Below are positions 1-5,385 of a DNA stretch of 7,858 nt, in pieces. This DNA is from Nitriliruptoraceae bacterium (GTDB lineage: Bacteria; Actinomycetota; Nitriliruptoria; Nitriliruptorales; Nitriliruptoraceae), in the NCBI GenBank assembly GCA_007134165.1, contig SLLJ01000142.1:1-7858 (forward strand), written 5' to 3'. Each line of letters opens with the position of its first letter. The stretch's first letter is position 1. Below the pieces are notes generated by a model, which searched no databases, was not told where the DNA came from, and worked only from the letters and a program-made list of their open reading frames with translations. The position numbers were made by a program, and so were the translations under genes.

Positions 1-545
1 AGTTCGAGGACGTCGTGGTCGTGGCCGGCTGCGGACCGATCGGGCTGGGCATGATCGCCGGTGCCGCGGCCAAGTCGCCGGCCGCCATCGTGGCACTCGA
101 CCTCGCCGACGCGAAGCTCGAGCTGGCCAAGAAGTGCGGTGCCACCCACACGGTGAACATCAAGTCGGAGGACCCGGTCGCGTTCGTCCGGGCGATGACC
201 GAGGGCTACGGCGCCGACGTCTACCTGGAGGGCAGCGGCCACGTGTCGGCCGTCGGCCAGGGACTCAACCTGCTGCGCAAGCTCGGACGATTCGTCGAGT
301 ACAGCGTCTTCGGGTCCGAGGTGACCGTCGACTGGTCGATCATCAGCGATGACAAGGAACTCGACGTGCTCGGTGCCCACCTCGGCCCGCACTGCTGGCC
401 GGCGGCGGTGCGCATGCTCGAGTCGGGCGCGCTGCCGATGGACGAGATCTGCACCCACCAACTGCCTCTCGAGAAGTTCCAGGACGGGCTCGACCTCGTC
501 GAAGCCGGCGACCGCTCCATCAAGGTGTCGCTGATCCCCGGCTGA
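1..545 (+). CDS. Medium-chain zinc-type polyol/alcohol dehydrogenase, C-terminal part (5' end outside window)
   Basis: The reading frame is open from base 3 to the TGA at 543-545, giving about 180 residues, roughly the last half of a family that usually has about 350. It opens with the Rossmann nucleotide-binding turn, AGCGPIGLG. The second beta strand ends in an acidic residue (VALDLADAKLELAKKCGA), which in this family favours NAD over NADP. The catalytic and structural zinc ligands would lie upstream and cannot be checked. The C-terminal segment (DWSIISDDKELDVLGAHLG, then THQLPLEKF and SIKVSLIPG) is typical of sorbitol/threonine-dehydrogenase-like enzymes. From memory it resembles the erythritol/threitol dehydrogenase group. 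The likely reaction is NAD-dependent oxidation of a sugar alcohol to a ketose in the cytoplasm. The transketolase downstream fits carbohydrate catabolism. The family call is firm; the substrate is an inference. GTG codons near the left edge are internal, since the glycine-rich turn follows at once and the catalytic domain must precede it. Confidence 0.88.
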   Translation, partial: FEDVVVVAGCGPIGLGMIAGAAAKSPAAIVALDLADAKLELAKKCGATHTVNIKSEDPVAFVRAMTEGYGADVYLEGSGHVSAVGQGLNLLRKLGRFVEYSVFGSEVTVDWSIISDDKELDVLGAHLGPHCWPAAVRMLESGALPMDEICTHQLPLEKFQDGLDLVEAGDRSIKVSLIPG

Positions 546-567
546 CCGCCCCTCCTGCACCCGACCA

Positions 568-604
568 CCCGCGGAGCCCTGTGACGACCCCGGGGCTCCG
601 CGGG
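568..604 (+). terminator. GC-rich hairpin after the dehydrogenase (candidate terminator or attenuator)
   Basis: A perfect 12-bp inverted repeat pairs 568-579 (cccgcggagccc) with 593-604, leaving a 13-nt loop at 580-592. It begins 22 bp after the dehydrogenase stop and ends 52 bp before the transketolase start. No T-tract follows, so it is not a canonical E. coli-type intrinsic terminator. Stem-only terminators have been proposed in high-GC actinomycetes. It could instead be a partial attenuator or an RNA-stability element inside an operon. Confidence 0.5.
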
Positions 605-643
605 CGAGACCCTGCTGCCGACGTCTCCGATCGGCGATCCAGT

Positions 644-649
644 GAAGGG
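644..649 (+). promoter_or_regulatory. Ribosome-binding site that sets the transketolase start
   Basis: GAAGGG lies 7 nt before the ATG at 657. An in-frame GTG at 642 would add five residues (MKGDT), but it overlaps this motif and has no purine-rich stretch at a proper distance of its own. The ATG at 657 is therefore preferred. Confidence 0.65.
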
Positions 650-656
650 CGACACG

Positions 657-2651
657 ATGACCCTGACCGGCCTGTCCCACGACCAGCTCGCCGTGCGCCT
701 CATGCGCGGGCTCGCCATGGACGCGCCCCACGCGGCCCGCAGCGGTCATCAGGGCACCGCGCTCGCGCTCGCCCCGCTTGCGCACGTGCTCTACACCCGC
801 GTGCTTCGGCATGACCCGGCACGACCCGACTGGTTCGACCGTGACCACTTCGTGCTGTCGAACGGCCACGCATCGATCCTGCAGTACGCGGCGCTGTTCC
901 TCCAGGGCTACGGCCTCGAACTCGACGACCTGCACGACTTCCGCCAGCTCGGCTCGGCCACACCCGGTCACCCCGAGGCCGGGCACACCGCGGGCATCGA
1001 GGTGACCACCGGTCCGCTCGGCCAGGGTTTCGCGAACGCGGTCGGTATGGCGATTGCCGAACGTCACCTGCGTGCGACGTTCGGCGCGGACGCCATCGAC
1101 CACCACACCTACGTGCTCGTCGGTGACGGGTGTCTGATGGAAGGGGTCAGCCACGAAGCCGCATCCCTCGCCGGCCACCTGGGCCTCGACCACCTCGTGG
1201 CCGTCTTCGACGACAACCGCATCACCATCGATGGGACCCTCGACCTCGCCTGCAGTGACGACGTGGCGGGACGGTTCCGCGCCTACGGGTGGGAGGTGCT
1301 CGAGGTCGGCGAGATCGCCGAGGATCTCGTCGCGCTCGAGCGAGCCCTGCTCGACGCCCGTGCGGTCGAGGGCCGCCCGACGCTGATCGTGCTGCGCACC
1401 CACATCGGGTACCCGTCACCGAATCACACCGATGATCCGGCCGCACATGGCCTCGCGTTCGATGCCGCCGCCATCACGCGTACCAAGGAGGTTCTCGGCA
1501 TCCCCGACGAACCGTTCTGGGCACCGATGGAGATCGTCGAGGCAGCGCGTGCTCGCGCGCAGGAGCGCGGCGCAGCGTTGACGGCGGCGTGGGACGACCG
1601 GACCGCTGCGCTCGCCGACGACCCGGCCTGGACGGCCAGTGTGACGGGGGTCGCCGCTGACGCATGGGACCGTGAACTCCCGACCTACGCGCACGGCACG
1701 CAGCTCGCGACCCGACAGGCGATCAACGCCGCGATCAACGCATCGGTCGATCATCTGCCCGGGCTGCTGGCGGGCTCCGCCGACCTCACGGGCAACACCG
1801 GCGTGAAGCTCTCCGACGGGGCCGTACACACCGCGGCGCAACCAGCAGGACACCAGATCCACTACGGGGTCCGTGAGCACGCGATGGGGGCGGCGCTGGT
1901 GGGCATGGCGCACCACGGCGGCATCCTTCCCGTCGGGGGCACCTTCTTCGTGTTCCTCGACTACCTGCGCCCCGCGGTGCGGATGGCGGCCCTGTCGCAG
2001 GCGCGGATCGTCCTGTCGTTCACCCACGACTCCGTCGGGGTCGGCGAGGACGGCCCGACCCACCAGCCGGTCGAGCACCTGGCCACCCTGCGAGCGATGC
2101 CGGGACTCCAGGTGATCCGCCCGGCGGATGCCAACGAGACCGTCGCCGCGTGGCGGGTCGCGGTCGAGCACGACGGTCCGACCGCACTGGTCCTATCGCG
2201 CCAGGCGATCCGCGTGGTCACGGACGGATCGGCGGTCGCCGCCGGGGCAGGCATCGTCCACGAGCCGGACCGCGCACCAGACGTCATCCTGGTCGGCACC
2301 GGGAGCGAGGTGGCGGTGTGCGTCGACGCAGCCCAGGACCTCGCCGCGTCCGACATCGCGGCCCGGGTGGTGAGCATGCCGAGCTGGGATCGCTTCGCGG
2401 CCCAGTCCGAGGACGTCAGATGCGCGGTGCTCCCCGGCGGGGTGCCGACCCTGTCGGTCGAAGCCGGTGCCACCTACGGCTGGGCCCAGCACGCCGACGC
2501 CAGCGTTGGCATCGACCGGTTCGGTACCAGCGCACCGGGCGACATCGCGCTCGATGCACTCGGGATCTCCGTTGCGAACGTCGTGAGCCGCACGTGGGAT
2601 CTGCTCGAGACCTCCGGCGTGATCGACCGGGCACGTCCCTCAGACCCCTGA
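657..2651 (+). CDS. tkt: Transketolase
   Basis: This is a complete 664-residue protein, the normal length for a bacterial transketolase. It moves two-carbon ketol units between sugar phosphates in the non-oxidative pentose phosphate pathway, using thiamine diphosphate and a divalent metal. The N-terminal cofactor domain has His31 (SGH), His71 (LSNGH), His105 (TPGHPE) and the thiamine-diphosphate motif GDGCLMEG (156-163) ending at Asn187 (DDNRITIDG). His264 matches the conserved substrate histidine. The middle domain carries Glu407 (GVREHAMG), expected to activate the cofactor's aminopyrimidine ring, and His469 in GEDGPTHQP. The C-terminal domain follows, with ATGSEV-like VGTGSEVAV and VSMPSWDRF. 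All expected catalytic residues are present, so it should be active. One variation is SGHQG where many homologues have SGHPG. The dehydrogenase upstream is co-directional but separated by a hairpin, and another hairpin follows the stop. Regulation is not evident. Confidence in function is very high. Confidence 0.97.
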   Translation: MTLTGLSHDQLAVRLMRGLAMDAPHAARSGHQGTALALAPLAHVLYTRVLRHDPARPDWFDRDHFVLSNGHASILQYAALFLQGYGLELDDLHDFRQLGSATPGHPEAGHTAGIEVTTGPLGQGFANAVGMAIAERHLRATFGADAIDHHTYVLVGDGCLMEGVSHEAASLAGHLGLDHLVAVFDDNRITIDGTLDLACSDDVAGRFRAYGWEVLEVGEIAEDLVALERALLDARAVEGRPTLIVLRTHIGYPSPNHTDDPAAHGLAFDAAAITRTKEVLGIPDEPFWAPMEIVEAARARAQERGAALTAAWDDRTAALADDPAWTASVTGVAADAWDRELPTYAHGTQLATRQAINAAINASVDHLPGLLAGSADLTGNTGVKLSDGAVHTAAQPAGHQIHYGVREHAMGAALVGMAHHGGILPVGGTFFVFLDYLRPAVRMAALSQARIVLSFTHDSVGVGEDGPTHQPVEHLATLRAMPGLQVIRPADANETVAAWRVAVEHDGPTALVLSRQAIRVVTDGSAVAAGAGIVHEPDRAPDVILVGTGSEVAVCVDAAQDLAASDIAARVVSMPSWDRFAAQSEDVRCAVLPGGVPTLSVEAGATYGWAQHADASVGIDRFGTSAPGDIALDALGISVANVVSRTWDLLETSGVIDRARPSDP

Positions 2652-2656
2652 ATCCT

Positions 2657-2693
2657 CCGGGAGGGATCGCGGCGCCCCAACGGTCCCTCCCGG
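2657..2693 (+). terminator. Strong hairpin after transketolase (candidate terminator)
   Basis: A perfect 10-bp inverted repeat pairs 2657-2666 (ccgggaggga) with 2684-2693 (tccctcccgg). It extends inward by a T·G wobble and two more pairs, leaving an 11-nt loop. It starts 5 bp after the transketolase stop, where a terminator would be expected. There is no T-run after it, as is common in high-GC actinomycetes. The next gene is far downstream, which supports an end of transcription here. Confidence 0.65.
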
Positions 2694-3015
2694 CTCGGGG
2701 GGAGGCGTGTGCGCGGTTGCTCTCTCCCGGCAGCCGCCCGCACCTCCTCCCGACCGCACCATCCCATCGGCCCTCCCCACCACCGCCGGGACGGCTCGAA
2801 GCGCCAGCCTCAGGGCGCCAAGCGTGGCCCGAAGCGAGCCGGGCGTCACGTTCGCCGGCCGCCAGCCCGCCACGGCCTGCAAACCGTCCTCGGCGTGGAT
2901 CCCCCCACCGTGGCGTCGGGGAGGAACGGCCAGGACCGGGTGGACTGCTTGAGTCGGCGACGACCTGGCCGACCTCGCTCGCAGACGACGGCAACCTCGA
3001 CTGGGCGGCGTGGGA
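2694..3015 (+). other. Long intergenic stretch without a convincing gene
   Basis: This is the first part of the gap between transketolase and the histidine kinase. Open frames exist on both strands, but their translations are Pro/Arg/Ser-rich, show no recognisable domain, and have no ribosome-binding site at a fitting distance. That is what GC-rich non-coding DNA usually gives. It can form modest hairpins. One pairs 2823-2831 with 2840-2850 (9 bp with a 2-nt bulge), and another pairs 2953-2958 with 2968-2973 (6 bp, 9-nt loop). I cannot place a promoter here: there is no clear TTGACA-like and TANNNT-like pair. The kinase promoter should nevertheless lie in this stretch, since a terminator-like hairpin precedes it. 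Confidence 0.5.
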
Positions 3016-3045
3016 GTCAGCCCCAACCCGGGGACCGGGGCTGAC
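3016..3045 (+). promoter_or_regulatory. Leader hairpin touching the histidine kinase ribosome-binding site
   Basis: A perfect 9-bp inverted repeat pairs 3016-3024 (gtcagcccc) with 3037-3045 (ggggctgac), with a 12-nt loop. The 3' arm ends at the base just before the GGAGGGG ribosome-binding motif at 3046. A stem here in the mRNA leader could limit ribosome access or stabilise the 5' end. It could also be a DNA operator, because inverted repeats near starts often bind dimeric repressors. The structure is plain in the sequence; the role is inferred. Confidence 0.45.
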
Positions 3046-3052
3046 GGAGGGG
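3046..3052 (+). promoter_or_regulatory. Ribosome-binding site of the histidine kinase
   Basis: GGAGGGG is a strong Shine-Dalgarno match 7 nt before the ATG at 3060, and it fixes that start. The ATG at 3053 is in another frame and directly abuts the motif, too close to be used. Confidence 0.8.
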
Positions 3053-3059
3053 ATGTGGG

Positions 3060-5333
3060 ATGGAGCACGAAGGTCGGTCGCCGCCCCACCGCACCGCCAC
3101 GGCCCAGGTGCTCGAGCACCCGGTCCGTCGATCGGCGAAGCGGCGCTCGGGCGCCAGCACCGGCGAGCGGCTCACCCGCTTCTTCGAGCTCGCCTCGGAC
3201 CTGCTGTGCGTGGTCAGTCTCGAGGGTCACTTCGTGGAGGTGAGCCGGTCCTGGACCACGGTGCTCGGCTGGTGCCAGCAGCAGCTGCTGGCCACGCCCT
3301 ACCTCGACTACGTGCATCCCGACGACGTCGAGGCGACCCGGGCGACCTCGGCGGCCCTGCTCGCCGGGGGGAACATCGACGGCTTCGAGAACCGCTACCG
3401 GCACCGGGACGGCAGCCACCGGTGGCTGCGCTGGAACGCCGTCGCCTGCGTCGAGGAGGGACTGATCTACGCGGTAGTGCGCGACGTGACCGAGGAGCGG
3501 CGCCGCCAGCTGCTCGGCGAGCAGCTCGAGCAGGTCACCGGCGTCGGGACCTGGGAGTTGGACCTGACCAACGGCGTGTTCCACGCCTCGGCGCTGACCC
3601 GTCGGCTGCACGGTGTCGACCACCTCGAACAGATCGACGCCCGCAGCGGGCGACGCTTCTACCCCCCCGAGGTGTACGGCGAGGTCATCGACGCCTACCG
3701 CCGATTGACCACCGAGGGCACCGGCTTCGACCTCGAGGTGCCGTTCCGCGCCGCCAACGGCACGTCACGCTGGGTGCGCACGATCGCCCGGGCAGAGCTG
3801 CGCGAGGGCCGGGTGGTGCGGGCCTACGGCACGTTCCAGGACGTCAGCAGGGCACGCGAGGAACGCGAGCACCTGCGCCACTTCCAGCAGCTCGTGGACC
3901 TGTCGGAGGAGGGCATCCTCGAGATCGGTCGGGGGGAGATCGTCGTCTACGCCAACCAGCGCCTGGCGGCGATGGCCGGGCGCCTCCTCGACGAGATCAT
4001 CGGCGGCTCGATCCTCGAGCTCATCCATCCGGAGGACCTCACGGCGGCGGCAGACTGGCGGCTGCGGCTGCGCTCGGATGACGGTGCGGAGGCCCGCGGC
4101 GAGCTGCGGTTGCGCCGTGCCGACGGTGCGCCACGGTGCGTGCAGGTGGCCGGGCGGCTCGTGCCCGACGCCGACGGACGGCCCGATTGGGTCGTGGCCG
4201 CGGTGACCGACATCGGCGAACTCAAGGACCAGCAGGCCGCCCTGCTGGCCGCCGAGCGCAGCGCCCGGGACAGCGAGGAGCGCCTGCAGCGGGTGCTGAC
4301 CGCGACCCAGGACGGCTGGTGGGACCACGACCTGCGGAGCGGTGAACGGTCGGTTTCGGCGCGGTGGTGCGAGCTGCACGGGATGAGCCCCGCCGCGGGC
4401 CCCACGACCCTCGAATCCTGGGACCACCGGCTGCACCCCGAGGACCACGCCGAGCTCGAACGGATCGTGCGCGACCTGGCCACGCGCCGGCTGCGCACGT
4501 TCACCGTGGAGGCGCGGGCCCGCCACGCGGAGGGCCACCTGTTCCCGGTCGTGGTCCGGGGGTTGATCGAATACGACACCGACGGGCACCCGGCCCGCAT
4601 CAGCGGCGCGACCACCGATGTGACCGCCGAGCACCGCGCCGAGCAGGCCCAGGAGCAGTTCGTCTCGACCGTGAGCCACGAGCTGCGCACCCCGCTGACC
4701 TCCATCGGCGGGGTGCTCGAGATGCTCGACGCCGGGCTCGCCGGCGCCCTTCCTGCCCGGGCCAGTGAGCTGCTGGCCGTTGCGCGGCGCAACACCGTTC
4801 GGCTGCGCCGACTGATCGACGACCTGCTTGACATCGAGCAACTGACGACCGGCATGTCACCGCTGGAGCGAACCACCCAGCCGCTGTCGGAGCTCGCCGC
4901 GCGCAGCGTGGGCGACCATCAGCCGCTGGCCGCGCCGCACGGCGTCACCCTGCAGCTGTGCGACGCGGACCCGACCCCGGTGAAGATCGACGCGGCACGC
5001 ATCGAGCAGGTGCTCGGCAACCTGCTGGCCAACGCGGCGAAGTTCGCCCCGCCGGGCAGCACCGTGCAGGTCCGCGTCGGCCGTCAGGCAACGAGCGTAC
5101 GCTGTGAGGTGATCGACGAGGGAACGGGGGTTCCCGAGGACTTCGTCGACCAGCTCTTCCAGCGCTTCGCGCAGGCCGACCCCAGCGACCCGCGCAGCCG
5201 TGGCGGCACCGGGCTCGGGCTCGCCATCAGCCGGGAGATCGTCGAGCGGCACGGGGGCCGAATGACCTACGAGCGTCGCGACGAGCACAGCGTGTTCGCC
5301 TTCGAGCTACCGGCCGCCGACCACGTCGGCTGA
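3060..5333 (+). CDS. Soluble multi-PAS sensor histidine kinase
   Basis: This 757-residue protein autophosphorylates on histidine in response to a signal sensed by PAS domains. Four PAS-like modules appear in series, at about residues 40-146, 158-265, 274-385 and 408-522. Modules 1, 3 and 4 carry HPDD/HPED-type turns, and each module ends in a DVTEER-like, DVSRAREE-like or DVTAEH-like linker. A HisKA dimerisation domain (about 528-598) follows, with His540 in VSHELRTPLTS. Its HELRT motif also suits phosphatase activity. The ATPase domain has the N box (NLLANAAKF, Asn658), the G1 box (DEGTGVP, 686-692), an F-box-like FQRFAQAD and the G2 box (GGTGLGLAIS, 715-724). All catalytic motifs are intact. 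No membrane segment or signal peptide is visible, so the kinase should be cytoplasmic. The LOV cysteine motif (NCRFLQ) is absent and I see no haem signature, so the ligand is unknown. No receiver domain is fused and no response regulator lies in the window. The first 38 residues are basic and probably unstructured. Confidence 0.95.
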   Translation: MEHEGRSPPHRTATAQVLEHPVRRSAKRRSGASTGERLTRFFELASDLLCVVSLEGHFVEVSRSWTTVLGWCQQQLLATPYLDYVHPDDVEATRATSAALLAGGNIDGFENRYRHRDGSHRWLRWNAVACVEEGLIYAVVRDVTEERRRQLLGEQLEQVTGVGTWELDLTNGVFHASALTRRLHGVDHLEQIDARSGRRFYPPEVYGEVIDAYRRLTTEGTGFDLEVPFRAANGTSRWVRTIARAELREGRVVRAYGTFQDVSRAREEREHLRHFQQLVDLSEEGILEIGRGEIVVYANQRLAAMAGRLLDEIIGGSILELIHPEDLTAAADWRLRLRSDDGAEARGELRLRRADGAPRCVQVAGRLVPDADGRPDWVVAAVTDIGELKDQQAALLAAERSARDSEERLQRVLTATQDGWWDHDLRSGERSVSARWCELHGMSPAAGPTTLESWDHRLHPEDHAELERIVRDLATRRLRTFTVEARARHAEGHLFPVVVRGLIEYDTDGHPARISGATTDVTAEHRAEQAQEQFVSTVSHELRTPLTSIGGVLEMLDAGLAGALPARASELLAVARRNTVRLRRLIDDLLDIEQLTTGMSPLERTTQPLSELAARSVGDHQPLAAPHGVTLQLCDADPTPVKIDAARIEQVLGNLLANAAKFAPPGSTVQVRVGRQATSVRCEVIDEGTGVPEDFVDQLFQRFAQADPSDPRSRGGTGLGLAISREIVERHGGRMTYERRDEHSVFAFELPAADHVG

Positions 5334-5334
5334 G

Positions 5335-5385
5335 CCCCCAGACCTCAGTCGACCCCAGCCCTCAGGCCACCCCAGCCCTCAGGCC
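5335..5385. repeat. 17-bp tandem repeat between convergent genes
   Basis: Two perfect 17-bp copies (accccagccctcaggcc) lie at 5352-5368 and 5369-5385. A degenerate copy matching at 13 of 17 positions lies at 5335-5351. The array starts 2 bp after the kinase stop and runs through the exporter stop codon at 5379-5381. Read on the minus strand, each copy carries a TGA, and because 17 is not a multiple of three these fall in three different frames. No clear hairpin terminator is seen in this gap. Confidence 0.8.

Noticed and set aside
1416..2171. A 251-codon minus-strand open frame antisense to transketolase
   Set aside because: It lies wholly inside transketolase, and its sequence has no domain-like character.
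2870..2940. A GCAAACC element followed by a possible hairpin (ccgtcctc 2884-2891 with gaggaacgg 2921-2929), recalling a c-di-GMP-I riboswitch
   Set aside because: The second conserved element (GACGCAAAGCC-like) and the receptor-tetraloop arrangement are missing, so the match is too weak to call.
2707..3044. Short plus-strand open frames (81 and 111 codons) in the gap before the kinase
   Set aside because: The translations are Pro/Arg/Thr-rich without a domain, no ribosome-binding site fits, and two frames are open over the same bases, as in non-coding GC-rich DNA.
3053..3055. An ATG just upstream of the kinase start
   Set aside because: It is out of frame with the kinase and directly abuts the Shine-Dalgarno motif, leaving no spacing for initiation.
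2640..3623. A 327-codon minus-strand open frame across the intergenic gap and kinase start
   Set aside because: About two thirds of it lies antisense to the kinase, it is low in complexity and has no recognisable motif. Its codon pattern mirrors the plus-strand gene.
2150..4081. A 643-codon plus-strand open frame overlapping the end of transketolase, the intergenic gap and the first part of the kinase
   Set aside because: It overlaps two well-identified genes in another frame, its product is Arg/Pro/Gly-rich with no domain, and long shadow frames are expected in DNA this rich in GC.
3765..4876. Two long minus-strand open frames (358 and 309 codons) antisense to the kinase
   Set aside because: Both are complete shadows of the kinase coding sequence, which has intact catalytic motifs in its own frame.
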